From positions 62,001 through 126,000 of the forward strand of contig JAIKWZ010000019.1 of NCBI GenBank assembly GCA_024684375.1: a DNA stretch of 64,000 nucleotides, read 5' to 3'. The notes under the pieces are model-generated. The model was not told where the DNA came from. It saw only the letters and a program-made list of their open reading frames with translations, and did no database searches. The DNA comes from Clostridiales bacterium (GTDB taxonomy: Bacteria; Bacillota; Clostridia; Christensenellales; Aristaeellaceae). Below, in pieces: positions 7,919 through 16,730 of the stretch. Each line of letters starts with the position of its first letter. Position 1 is the first letter of the stretch. A program made the translations under genes and the position numbers.

Positions 7919-8980
7919 GTGCGGATCGTGGTGGGCTTGAGCGGAGGGGTGGATTCCTCCGTGTGCGCGTACCTGCTCAAGCAGCAGGGGCATGAAGTGA
8001 TAGGCGTATTTATGAACAACTGGGAGGACGACGGGGTGTGCACCGCCGCCGCTGATTTTGCCGACGCCCGTAGCGTCGCCCAGCTGCTGGACATTCCTTA
8101 TTACTCCGTATCTTACCATCAGCAGTACCTTGACAGAGTCTTCAGCCGCTTTCTGAGCGAATACAGAAAAGGGCGCACCCCTAATCCGGACGTGCTGTGC
8201 AACCGTGAGATCAAGTTTGCGCCTCTGCTCGAACTTGCGGAATCACTTGACGCGCAAAAGCTGGCTACAGGCCATTTTGCGGGAGTTGAAAAGCGGGATG
8301 ACGGGCTTTATCATCTGCTCACCGCGGCAGACGGCAACAAGGATCAGACCTACTTTTTATGCATGCTCACACAGGCTCAGCTGTCCAAAGCCATGTTCCC
8401 CCTGAAGGATATAACAAAGTCCCGTGTAAGGGAGATCGCCAGGGCGGCCGGTCTGCCGGTTGCAGAAAAAAAAGACTCCACGGGAGTCTGCTTTATCGGC
8501 GAACGCAACTTCAGGCAGTTTTTAAGCAATTATCTGCCTGCCCAGCCCGGAGAGATCGTTTCCCCTGAAGGTGAAGTACTGGGCCGGCACGACGGACTTA
8601 TGTACTATACTCTTGGCCAGCGCAAGGGCTTGGGGATAGGCGGCAGAGGCACGGGTGAAGCCTGGTTCGTAGTGGGAAAAGACCTGCCCGGCAACCGGCT
8701 GATCGTGTCCCAGGGGCAGGACAGTCCCCTTTTGTACACCCGACAGGGTACAGCAGAAGAGGTCAGCTGGATAAGCGGCCTCTCGCCCGTTCCCTGCGGA
8801 CAGGAATTTGCGTGCAAGGCCCGTTTCCGCCACCGCCAGCCTTTGCAGGATGTGCTGATAATGCCCCGTGATGACCGGGTGGATATGGAGTACCTCGTCC
8901 CTCAGCGCGCGGTCACCCCCGGCCAGACCGTTGCTTTCTACAAGAACGACGAGTGTCTGGGCGGCGGCGTGATATCATAG
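7919..8980 (+). CDS. mnmA: tRNA-specific 2-thiouridylase
   Basis: 353 residues starting at GTG with GGAGG just upstream. MnmA transfers sulfur to U34 of tRNA-Lys, -Glu and -Gln, after adenylating the uridine. The PP-loop SGGVDSS is at 8-14. The two sulfur-carrying cysteines are present: C94 in NPDVLCNREIKF and C191 in STGVCFIGERNF. The TYFL and GLGIGG blocks and the C-terminal beta-barrel are in place and the length is normal. It is the only plus-strand gene among minus-strand neighbours and has its own promoter. A cysteine desulfurase partner is not adjacent. Confidence 0.95.
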   Translation: MRIVVGLSGGVDSSVCAYLLKQQGHEVIGVFMNNWEDDGVCTAAADFADARSVAQLLDIPYYSVSYHQQYLDRVFSRFLSEYRKGRTPNPDVLCNREIKFAPLLELAESLDAQKLATGHFAGVEKRDDGLYHLLTAADGNKDQTYFLCMLTQAQLSKAMFPLKDITKSRVREIARAAGLPVAEKKDSTGVCFIGERNFRQFLSNYLPAQPGEIVSPEGEVLGRHDGLMYYTLGQRKGLGIGGRGTGEAWFVVGKDLPGNRLIVSQGQDSPLLYTRQGTAEEVSWISGLSPVPCGQEFACKARFRHRQPLQDVLIMPRDDRVDMEYLVPQRAVTPGQTVAFYKNDECLGGGVIS

Positions 8981-9094
8981 CCGCGTCCATCCAGATATCC
9001 GGTTCGAAATATACTGCGCTTAACGCCGTGAGATACGCGGAAGGCATGGTGAACAGCCAGCCCTTTGGTCCCGAAACAAGCCGCGCAGGTGGAC

Positions 9095-9805
9095 TCAATC
9101 GCTGTGCAGTATGAACTCTTTGAGCGCTTTAAAGTCCCCGTTTGGATACTTGCTTATGTCATCGCCCGCCTTGTTTATCAGGCATTTCGTAAGCAGGAAC
9201 ACCTTCATGCCCAGCTGTGACGCGACCATGTCCTCCCCCACGTCGTTTCCTACCATAAGGCAGTCTTCCGGCATCAGGCCGGCACGCCTGAGCACTTCCC
9301 TATAGTAGTCCAGGTTGGGCTTGCAATAGCCTATATTTTCATATGTCGTATAAAACTCGAACTCTTCCGGTTCAAGGCCGGTCCAGCGTATACGGATCTC
9401 GGTAGCGGCTTTGGGGAAAAGCGGGTTTGTCGCCAGCGCGACCCGATACCCCGCCTCACGGATCCAGCGGACAGCATCAGCCGCCCCGGGATCGAAACCG
9501 CAGAACTGTTTCGCCTGTCTGAACTCATTGGCGTAAAACTCTTCGAACAGTTCCCTGTCGTTAAGCGCCTGTTCTCCGTAAGACGAGGCAAAGTCTTTCC
9601 AGAACGCCTCCTCGTTAAGGCAGCTGCCGTCGTTTTTCACCATTGCAGCCGTTCCGTGCCAGATCGCTTTGACTAGCGCCCGGGGCTCATATCCCCGCGG
9701 CGCCGCCTTTTTTGCCAGCAGCTTAAAATAGCCGCTCGTAAATTCATCCATATCCATTGGAAGCAATGTCCCGTCCAGATCGAACAGCACCATGCTGATC
9801 TTCAT
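9095..9805 (-). CDS. HAD-family hydrolase
   Basis: 236 residues. Motif I DLDGTLLP (from residue 9) supplies the nucleophilic aspartate, motif II is ATNPLFP near 142, and motif IV is VGNDVGEDMVAS near 190, with a helical cap between motifs I and II (C1 type). These proteins are usually phosphatases of small phosphorylated metabolites; the substrate is not evident. It ends a minus-strand run that includes a GNAT acetyltransferase 27 bases upstream and a GH31 enzyme, so a role in sugar phosphate turnover is possible but only guilt by association. Confidence 0.85.
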   Translation of the reverse strand: MKISMVLFDLDGTLLPMDMDEFTSGYFKLLAKKAAPRGYEPRALVKAIWHGTAAMVKNDGSCLNEEAFWKDFASSYGEQALNDRELFEEFYANEFRQAKQFCGFDPGAADAVRWIREAGYRVALATNPLFPKAATEIRIRWTGLEPEEFEFYTTYENIGYCKPNLDYYREVLRRAGLMPEDCLMVGNDVGEDMVASQLGMKVFLLTKCLINKAGDDISKYPNGDFKALKEFILHSD

Positions 9806-9831
9806 TTTTGTTCTCCTTTACATGCGCGCTT

Positions 9832-10314
9832 TTAGTTTTGCCCCGTCTGTTCCGCCAGCTTCTTCAGACTGTCCCCTGTTACGCGGTATGTCGTCCATTC
9901 GTCCATCGCGGTCGCGCCCATTGAAAGATAAAAACCTATGCTGGGAGCGTTCCAGTCCAGGCATGACCATTCCAGCCGTCCGCAGCCGCGCATGACTGCG
10001 ATATGAGCCAGTTCCTTAAGCAAGCCCCTGCCCAGTCCCCGGCCTCTGTACTCCGGCAGCACGAAGAGATCCTCAAGATAGATCCCCGCGCGCCCAAGAA
10101 AAGTGGAGAAATTGTGAAAAAACAGGGCAAAGCCCACCTCCTTGCCTTCCTCCAGCACAAAAAGCACCTCAGCAATCTGTTTGTCGAAGATCCATTCCTT
10201 AAGCATTTCCTCCGTGGCCACCAGCTGGTCGGACAGCTTTTCATAATCCGCCAGCCGGCTGATGAACTGAAGTATGAGCGCGCAGTCCCCTTCCCGGGCA
10301 AAACGAAATTCCAT
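9832..10314 (-). CDS. GNAT acetyltransferase, diamine acetyltransferase-like
   Basis: 160 residues. The acetyl-CoA loop is LPEYRGRGLGRGLL, preceded by the YLEDLFV strand, and the WNAPSIGFYLSMGA region matches the spermidine/diamine acetyltransferase (SSAT) branch of GNAT proteins. It would transfer an acetyl group from acetyl-CoA to a primary amine, plausibly a polyamine. It lies between GH31 and HAD genes with gaps of 47 and 26 bases, compatible with one transcript. Fold is certain; substrate is inferred from branch-like motifs only. Confidence 0.85.
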   Translation of the reverse strand: MEFRFAREGDCALILQFISRLADYEKLSDQLVATEEMLKEWIFDKQIAEVLFVLEEGKEVGFALFFHNFSTFLGRAGIYLEDLFVLPEYRGRGLGRGLLKELAHIAVMRGCGRLEWSCLDWNAPSIGFYLSMGATAMDEWTTYRVTGDSLKKLAEQTGQN

Positions 10315-10361
10315 ACCTTTTTCCTTTATCTGCCTAATTCATTTGACGTCCCGTCGGGAGG

Positions 10362-12584
10362 TCATTTCCATTCCTCTGTCCTGACGATCTCGCCCATGCC
10401 GTCCTTCAAGGTGGTATCCGCGGAACAGTACTTAAGCTTCGCACCCTGTTTTACGTAGATGGGCAGCGTGGCCAAATCCACTTCCCTGCTTATCCACTGC
10501 CCGTTGGAATCGATGCGCTGCTTTGTGAAATAATCAAACCATGTGCCCTTGGGTAGATATATGTCCCGCGTCCTGCTTTTGCTCAGAGGTTTGAGTACCG
10601 GAGCGATGAGCAGTTCGTCTCCGAAAAGGTATTCGTCGTCTATGTACCTGACATTCCTGTCTTCGGGATACTCCAGATACAGCGCCCTCATCATGGGAAG
10701 CCCCGTCTCGACGCTTTTCCCGGCCTGCTCATAAATGTACGGCATGAGCGAATAGCGCAGCTTGTCGTAGAAACGGAATATGTCGCAGGCTTCTTTTGAA
10801 AAATACCAGGGCTCTCTATGGGTCTCGTTGCCCACTCCGTGGCAGCGCGAATGGGATGAAAACAGCCCCATCTGCGCCCAGCGCACGTACAATTCGTCGT
10901 CCGGATTGCCAATAAAGCCGCCTATGTCGTGAGAAAAGAACGGGATCCCGCTCATTCCGGCGGAAAGCGCTCCCCTGAGCGTACCTGCCAGCGCTTCAAA
11001 GCTGCACTGGCTGTCCCCGCCCCAGTGGAGAGGATAACGCTGGGAGCCCGCCGTGCCGCTGCGCGCCCAGACGATATTATCCGTCGAAGCGCCGAATACC
11101 GTGGCGTTGTATACAAGTGAATACAGGTTGTGGAAGTATTCGCCTTCTATGCCCTCGTAAACAGCTTCCTCTGGGATGCCCTCGCCGAAGTCGGTCTTTA
11201 TCACGCCTGCGCCCAGATCCATCAGCGCCTTTATCTTGGCGGCGTACCAGCGTCTCGCATCCGGATTGGAGAAGTCTATTATCACATCGTCCGTCCAACT
11301 GCCTTTGCACGACTTGGGCAGCTGGTACGGTCTGCCATCCTTATCCTTGGCCAGATATCCGTACCTGACCGCTTCAAGGTAGTTCGAGTTGTCTTCACGC
11401 GGCGGTATGAAGTTGTACTGCCACAGCGATATCCTGAAGCCCTGCTCCTTCAGCTTCGCCATATGCGCCTCGGGGTCGGCGAACCTCTCCGGTGAGAACT
11501 TAAGGTCACAGTTCCAGTCCTGCTTGAACCACGCCGTGTCCAGGCACAGCACATCGCAGGGGATGTCTTTTTCTCTGACCTCTTTTGCGATCCTGTCGAC
11601 TATATCCCAGGAGGTGTAACTGTTTCGGCTCATCCACAGCCCGAACGACCACAGCGGAGGAAGTTTTGAAAAGCCGGTCAGACGGCAGTATCCCTTTATT
11701 ATCTCCCGCGGCGTTTTACCCGCGATGACAAAATAGTCCAGCTGCCCGTCCTTTACGGCGAACTGCACGGCGCTCAAGTCACCGGTAGCTACCTGCCAGT
11801 CCGTTTGGGCGGAGGAATTCAGAAACAGTCCGTAGCCCTTGGTGGAAAGATAAAACGGTATGTTGATGTACGTGCGCGGGCTTGTGGTGCCCACGGCGTC
11901 CTTGTTGCGGAAATCCACGCGCCTGCCGTTGCGCACGATGCTGTCGAAGCGCTCGCCCAGACCGTATATTATTTCGTCATTGTCCAGCTCTGCCGCTTCA
12001 AAGCACGCCTTTTTGCCTTCAAGTACACTAAGCGAAAGATCGTATATATCCGCCGCCTGGAAATCGGTCTTGAGCTGTGAAAAAAACACGTTGCCGTCAG
12101 TATAGGCGGCCGTGACGCGCGCCGATCCAGGATCGATGCTCAAGCGTATACTGTCGGTAGTTAGCGTATTGTCCGCAAAGCTGAATCTCACATTTTCTGG
12201 CTCGCCCACAAGCATGCGCATATCCGAGGGCAAGCCGGAATAGATATCCTTGATCTCCCTTTCACCTGAAAAAACCACGCGAAAGATGCTGTCTGTCCAC
12301 AGCTCGATGCGCAAAAACAGATCTTTTAGTACCGGTTCGGCGGGTTTGTACAGGTCCAGCGCCGTTTCATGGGTATAGGACAGCACGCTTTGCCTCGCCT
12401 TTACCCCATATCTCAAAATTACTCCGCGCTGCGTCACCTCCGCGCTTTTGAGCGCGCCTGGCCGATTGTGCACCGCAGGGCTGACCCTGAAATCATCAAG
12501 CCCGCCTTTTGCGACGTTCGCCTTCGTTTCCTCCGAGCTTTGGGTAAACTGCGGATAAGCGTTCCTGTCCGATGTGCCGTTCAT
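10362..12584 (-). CDS. yicI: GH31 glycosidase, alpha-xylosidase type
   Basis: 740 residues, close to the 772 of E. coli YicI. It follows the YicI layout: N-terminal beta-sandwich, catalytic barrel with LWMSRNSYTSWDIVDRI and LDTAWF, the nucleophile region KTDFGEGIP (near residue 463), and C-terminal beta domains. The GEG after the nucleophile Asp is characteristic of alpha-xylosidases in GH31. Expected role is release of alpha-linked xylose from xyloglucan-type oligosaccharides or isoprimeverose. There is no signal peptide, so it acts in the cytoplasm on imported oligosaccharides. No sugar transporter is adjacent; the upstream ABC genes look like exporters, with a 42-base gap. Confidence 0.85.
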   Translation of the reverse strand: MNGTSDRNAYPQFTQSSEETKANVAKGGLDDFRVSPAVHNRPGALKSAEVTQRGVILRYGVKARQSVLSYTHETALDLYKPAEPVLKDLFLRIELWTDSIFRVVFSGEREIKDIYSGLPSDMRMLVGEPENVRFSFADNTLTTDSIRLSIDPGSARVTAAYTDGNVFFSQLKTDFQAADIYDLSLSVLEGKKACFEAAELDNDEIIYGLGERFDSIVRNGRRVDFRNKDAVGTTSPRTYINIPFYLSTKGYGLFLNSSAQTDWQVATGDLSAVQFAVKDGQLDYFVIAGKTPREIIKGYCRLTGFSKLPPLWSFGLWMSRNSYTSWDIVDRIAKEVREKDIPCDVLCLDTAWFKQDWNCDLKFSPERFADPEAHMAKLKEQGFRISLWQYNFIPPREDNSNYLEAVRYGYLAKDKDGRPYQLPKSCKGSWTDDVIIDFSNPDARRWYAAKIKALMDLGAGVIKTDFGEGIPEEAVYEGIEGEYFHNLYSLVYNATVFGASTDNIVWARSGTAGSQRYPLHWGGDSQCSFEALAGTLRGALSAGMSGIPFFSHDIGGFIGNPDDELYVRWAQMGLFSSHSRCHGVGNETHREPWYFSKEACDIFRFYDKLRYSLMPYIYEQAGKSVETGLPMMRALYLEYPEDRNVRYIDDEYLFGDELLIAPVLKPLSKSRTRDIYLPKGTWFDYFTKQRIDSNGQWISREVDLATLPIYVKQGAKLKYCSADTTLKDGMGEIVRTEEWK

Positions 12585-12626
12585 GATAAACCCCCGTTTT
12601 CTGATCGTTGCTTCGCTTTTGTTTTC

Positions 12627-14405
12627 TTAATCAAACTGGCTGGCGTACAGCCTGTAGTAAAAACCTTTCAGCGTCATAAGCTCTTCGTGCCTGCCCATCT
12701 CCACCACGTCCCCGTGGTCCACGACCAGTATGTTGTCCGCATGCTGGATGGTGGACAGGCGATGGGCGATCACGAAGCAGGTGCGCCCCTTCATAAGCTC
12801 GGCCATGGCCTTCTGCACCTGCCGCTCCGTGCCCGTGTCCACGTTGCTCGTAGCCTCATCCAGTATAAGCATATTAGTGTCGTACAGCATGGCCCTGGCG
12901 ATGGTAAGAAGCTGCTTCTGCCCTTTGCTTATGTTGCCGCCGTCCTCGGTGATGACCGTGTTATAGCCCTGGGGCAGGCCCATTATGTAGGAGTGGATCC
13001 TGGCAGCCTTGGCCGCCGTGACCACCTCTTCCATGGTGGCATTCTCCTTTCCGTAGGCTATGTTGTCGAATATGGTGCCGCTGAAGACCCAGGTGTCCTG
13101 AAGTACCATGGCGTAGCTGCGCCGCAGGCTTTCCATTGTGTATTCCCTGTGTTCCCTGCCGTCCACATGTATCTCGCCGCCGAGCGGATCGTAAAAGCGC
13201 ATGAGCAGGTTGATTATTGTGGTCTTGCCCGCCCCGGTCGGGCCGACTATGGCTATCGTCTGGCCCGGCTTCGCAACGAAGCTTAAATCCTTAAGAACAG
13301 TTTTGCCGGGGATGTAGCCGAAGGCCACGTGCCTGGTCTCCACTTCGCCCTGGCAGTCCGCAAGCTCTTTCGCGCCATAGATGTCCTTGACTTCCTCGGT
13401 CTCGTCCAGCAGGGCGAACACGCGCTCCGACGCCGCCAGTGCGGAAAAGATCTCGTTTATGATGTTGGCGATCTCGTTTATCGGCCCGGAAAACTTGCGG
13501 CTGTACAGAACGAAGCTGGATATCTGCCCCAGCGTCACCCACTTGAACATATACATTATCGCGCCGCCAAGGCCTATGGCCGCAAGACCCATGTTGCTTA
13601 TCATGCCGATCGTGGGACCCATCGTCATGCCCAGTCCGTCGGCGTTTTTGTAGGCCTCTGCCGCGTCACTGTTTATCCGGGAAAAGTTGCCGCACACCCT
13701 TTCCTCGCCTGCGTACGCAAGTATCGTCTTCTGGCCAGAGAACATCTCCTCCGTAAAACCGTTCATCCTGCCGTAGGACGCGGAACGTTTGGAGTAAAGC
13801 GGGCGCGTCTTTTTGCCCATGTGCCTGGTGAACAGAATCGACACCGGTATCGTGAACACCATGCACACCACCAGCGGAGGAGAGATAATCAGCATCATGG
13901 TAAAGCTGCCCAGCACCGTGACCAGGCTGGTGACTATCTGCACCACGTCGGTGGAAAGGCTCACCGTGACCACGTCTATGTCGTAGGAAACGCGTGAAAT
14001 AATGTCACCCGCCTGATGCCTGTCAAAGTATCCCACCGGCAGTTTCATCAGCTTGTTGAACACGTCCCTGCGCATGTTGCGGGATATCATGCGCCCCACA
14101 CGCATCATGCCGATGCTGACCGTAAAGCTTATCAGGCTTCCGCCCACATAAAACAGCAGCATAAGCAGCGCGTAACGGGTGACCGTCTTCATGTCTATGG
14201 GGCCGTCCTCCACGCTTATGGCGTCTATGGCCCTGCCTGCCAGGCGCGGACCGATCAGGTTGCCCAGATTGCTCACGAAAGTGAGGATTATGAACGCCAG
14301 CACAAGATATTTGTACTTCATCAGGTAACTGATGATGCGCTTGAGCGCGCCGGCTGTGTTTTTCGGCTTCTCTTTTACGCCGCCTCTGTCTCCCTTGCCC
14401 GGCAT
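12627..14405 (-). CDS. ABC exporter half-transporter (second subunit)
   Basis: 592 residues: a six-span type-1 exporter membrane domain (about 35-330) and an ATPase domain with Walker A GPTGAGKTT near 395, Q-loop LQDTWVFSG, signature SKGQKQ and Walker B MLILDEATSNVD. The signature reads ISKGQKQ in place of LSGGQ, while the partner gene 2 bases upstream has a normal LSGGQ. Such a pair, one consensus and one altered site, is typical of heterodimeric exporters (BmrCD, TM287/288 type) for drugs, peptides or lipids. Regulated with the MarR gene upstream. Confidence 0.9.
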   Translation of the reverse strand: MPGKGDRGGVKEKPKNTAGALKRIISYLMKYKYLVLAFIILTFVSNLGNLIGPRLAGRAIDAISVEDGPIDMKTVTRYALLMLLFYVGGSLISFTVSIGMMRVGRMISRNMRRDVFNKLMKLPVGYFDRHQAGDIISRVSYDIDVVTVSLSTDVVQIVTSLVTVLGSFTMMLIISPPLVVCMVFTIPVSILFTRHMGKKTRPLYSKRSASYGRMNGFTEEMFSGQKTILAYAGEERVCGNFSRINSDAAEAYKNADGLGMTMGPTIGMISNMGLAAIGLGGAIMYMFKWVTLGQISSFVLYSRKFSGPINEIANIINEIFSALAASERVFALLDETEEVKDIYGAKELADCQGEVETRHVAFGYIPGKTVLKDLSFVAKPGQTIAIVGPTGAGKTTIINLLMRFYDPLGGEIHVDGREHREYTMESLRRSYAMVLQDTWVFSGTIFDNIAYGKENATMEEVVTAAKAARIHSYIMGLPQGYNTVITEDGGNISKGQKQLLTIARAMLYDTNMLILDEATSNVDTGTERQVQKAMAELMKGRTCFVIAHRLSTIQHADNILVVDHGDVVEMGRHEELMTLKGFYYRLYASQFD

Positions 14406-14407
14406 GT

Positions 14408-16162
14408 TTACACCTCCGCGCCCATCTGCACGTCGTAGATCTTTTTGTACGCCGGGCAGGTCTTCAGCAGCTCCGCGTGCGTACCCAAACCGATTATCCT
14501 TCCGCCGTCCATGACCATCACCTTGGTCATGCCCATTATGCTGGACACCCGCTGCGCGATCATTATGAGCGTGGAATCGGAGTGGTGCTGTTCTATCGCC
14601 CTGCGCATGGCAGCGTCCGTTTTATAGTCAAGAGCGCTGGAAGAGTCGTCCAGCACGAGTATCTCCGGCCGGCCTGCCAGGGCCCTGGCAACAAGCAGCC
14701 TCTGCTTCTGCCCCCCGGACAGGTTGGCGCCCTTTATGCTGGCTTCGTAGTCCAGCCCGTTCTCAAGACCGCGTATATACTCGCCCGCCTGGGCGTCTGA
14801 GGCGGCGTTTTCTATGTCCTCGGCGGAAAGCTTCCTGCCGAAGTCTATGTTTTCCCTGAGCGTGTCCTGGAACACCATGTCGTTTTGCAGCGCCACGCCA
14901 AACTTGCGCCTCAGCTCGTCCTTTTCGTAGCTCCTCACATCACGGCCGTCCACGAATACGCCTCCGTCCTCCACGTCATAAAACCGCATCAGCAGGTTGA
15001 TTATGGTCGTCTTGCCGCAGCCCGTAGGACCGATTATCCCCAGGCTTTCACCTCTGCTTAGGGAAAAGCTTATGTCTGTGAGCGCGCTTGCCTGCTTTTC
15101 TCCCGCGAAGCCCTCTGAGCCCTCTTCCGCGGCGTTGTAGCGGAATGTGACATTCTCGAAGCGGATGAAGCCCTCGCCTTCCGGTTTTTTCGCCTCAGCT
15201 TCCTCAAGCCTGGGCTGGACGGGAGGCGTTTTGAGCACCTCGTCTATGCGGTTGGCGCTGGCGGAAGCTTTGCTCATGGTCATGAATATGCGGTTTATGC
15301 CCATAACGCCCATGGTTATCATGTTGAAATACGTAAGGAACGCCAGTATCACGCCGGGACGGGTCAACCCCGCGTCCACGCGTCTCGCGCCCAGTATTAT
15401 CACCAGCGCCAGTCCCGCGTTGAGGCTCAGCTGCATCAGCGGGGAGGGTATCGCCATCACGGTGCTGGCCCTGATGTCGCCCCTTGTCATGTCCTGATTC
15501 GCGTCCTCGAAGCGGCGGATCTCGTAATCCTCCTTGCTCAGCGCCTTTACCACCCTTATACCGGTAATGTCCTCTCGCATGATACGAACGACCCTGTCCA
15601 GCCGCTTTTGCACACCAGTGAACAGAGGGATGCCCCTTGAAGACACGAACAGCACGATCGCCAGCAAAAACGGCAGCATCACGACCAGTATCAGCGCCAG
15701 GTGCCTGTCCATCGAGAGGGTCATCACCAGTCCGCCAATGAGCATTATGGGCGCCCTCACGCACAGGCTCTGCAGCTGCTGGGTGGCGCTTTGTACGTTA
15801 TAGCTGTCGCTGGTCATTCGGCTGATAAGGCTGGGCAGGCCAAAGGAGTCGAACTGCTTTCCGGAAAGGTTTATCGTCTTCTCGAACAGCGCCTGCCTGA
15901 CATCATAGCTCACCCGGTGGGCGTTGAACACCGCCCGCCTGTTCGCGAACACGTTGAACGTTCTGCACAGAAACGCCGCCAGGAACATGGAGATCCCCCA
16001 TAAGATCACTTCCGTCAGCACTCCCCGGGGCACCACATGATCTACCATGTGTTCAAGGATATAAGGCAGAAGCAGGTCGCACATGGTGGCTATAAGCTTG
16101 ATGAAAACAGCCAGCGCAACCTCCCATTTGTATTTCGAGATGGCCCTGAATATCAGCTTCAT
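14408..16162 (-). CDS. ABC exporter half-transporter (first subunit)
   Basis: 584 residues from the ATG at 16160-16162 (MKLIFRAISKYKW), chosen because it overlaps the MarR stop by four bases; a longer in-frame extension would lie inside the MarR gene and is alanine/arginine rich. Six membrane spans, then an ATPase with Walker A GPTGCGKTT near 385, signature LSGGQKQ and Walker B ILVLDDSSSALD. In this half the residue after Walker B Asp is D rather than the catalytic E seen in the partner, so this subunit supplies the non-catalytic Walker B site of a heterodimer. Export of toxic compounds is the common role of MarR-linked pairs. Confidence 0.9.
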   Translation of the reverse strand: MKLIFRAISKYKWEVALAVFIKLIATMCDLLLPYILEHMVDHVVPRGVLTEVILWGISMFLAAFLCRTFNVFANRRAVFNAHRVSYDVRQALFEKTINLSGKQFDSFGLPSLISRMTSDSYNVQSATQQLQSLCVRAPIMLIGGLVMTLSMDRHLALILVVMLPFLLAIVLFVSSRGIPLFTGVQKRLDRVVRIMREDITGIRVVKALSKEDYEIRRFEDANQDMTRGDIRASTVMAIPSPLMQLSLNAGLALVIILGARRVDAGLTRPGVILAFLTYFNMITMGVMGINRIFMTMSKASASANRIDEVLKTPPVQPRLEEAEAKKPEGEGFIRFENVTFRYNAAEEGSEGFAGEKQASALTDISFSLSRGESLGIIGPTGCGKTTIINLLMRFYDVEDGGVFVDGRDVRSYEKDELRRKFGVALQNDMVFQDTLRENIDFGRKLSAEDIENAASDAQAGEYIRGLENGLDYEASIKGANLSGGQKQRLLVARALAGRPEILVLDDSSSALDYKTDAAMRRAIEQHHSDSTLIMIAQRVSSIMGMTKVMVMDGGRIIGLGTHAELLKTCPAYKKIYDVQMGAEV

Positions 16163-16602
16163 TGTTTTTCCTTCTCCCGCCCGGTCATGGCTCTGGCATT
16201 CTCGCACAGCTTTTCGCCCAGCCGCACGACCAGCTGCCTGTCCTCTTCCGACAGCCCGCACATGAGCCCCTCGTAATACTCCTCGTAGGTCTGGCTGAGC
16301 AGCGGGAACAGCTTAAGCGCTTTTTCTGTGGGGTACACCAGACGGCACCTGCCGTCCTCGGATGACATGCGCCTTTCCACGTATCCTTTCTCCTCCAGCC
16401 GGCACAGGTGATGGGCGGCGGTGGTCTTGTCCACGCACACCTCGTCAGCCAGCTCTTCCTGATTGAGGCCCGGTCGCATGCACACGTGGCTCACGAACAG
16501 GTACAGCGCGGGATAGATGTCCGCGTCCTTGAGCCTCTGCCTGCGGTAAGAATCGAAGCAGCGGCTGATCCTGAGCAAATTCCCCAGTTCCCTGTGTCCC
16601 AT
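16159..16602 (-). CDS. MarR-family transcription regulator
   Basis: 147 residues with the winged-helix pattern of MarR: NQEELADEVCVDKTTAAHHLCRLEEKGYVERR, then the wing SSEDGRCRLVYPTEKA. Binds DNA as a dimer, and ligand binding usually releases it. It is the first gene of a three-gene operon with two ABC exporter halves, overlapping the next start by four bases. The promoter in front contains an inverted repeat over its -35 box, which suggests autorepression relieved by a compound that the exporter removes. Confidence 0.9.
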   Translation of the reverse strand: MGHRELGNLLRISRCFDSYRRQRLKDADIYPALYLFVSHVCMRPGLNQEELADEVCVDKTTAAHHLCRLEEKGYVERRMSSEDGRCRLVYPTEKALKLFPLLSQTYEEYYEGLMCGLSEEDRQLVVRLGEKLCENARAMTGREKEKQ

Positions 16603-16631
16603 AGCTCACCTCTAAAGTAATACTAAGTGGG

Positions 16632-16664
16632 ATTATATCACAATTAGTTGGTATTTACAACCAA
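16632..16664 (-). promoter_or_regulatory. MarR operon promoter with overlapping operator
   Basis: Minus strand: TTGTAA (16655-16660), 17-base spacer, TATAAT (16632-16637). The inverted repeat TTGGT-7-ACCAA (16648-16664) covers the -35 box, the right position for a repressor site. Confidence 0.7.
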
Positions 16665-16686
16665 ATTCAGGTTTTTTCCGCACATC

Positions 16687-16717
16687 AAAAGACCGGCGTA
16701 TTTCACGCCAGTCTTTT
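16687..16717 (-). terminator. Terminator after the ROK-like gene
   Basis: Hairpin AAAGACnGGCGT / ACGCCnGTCTTTT with a T-run on the minus strand, 14 bases past the stop of the kinase gene. Confidence 0.7.
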
Positions 16718-16730
16718 ATTATCCGTTCCG

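Noticed and set aside
8981-9094. Possible coding remnant after mnmA (reads YTALNAVRYAEGMVNSQPFGPETSRAGG)
   Set aside because: The reading looks protein-like but I cannot name a family, there is no start, and the stretch is only about 110 bases.
16163-16261. 33-residue N-terminal extension of the first exporter subunit
   Set aside because: It lies inside the MarR gene and is alanine/arginine rich; the ATG at 16160-16162 gives the usual four-base overlap.
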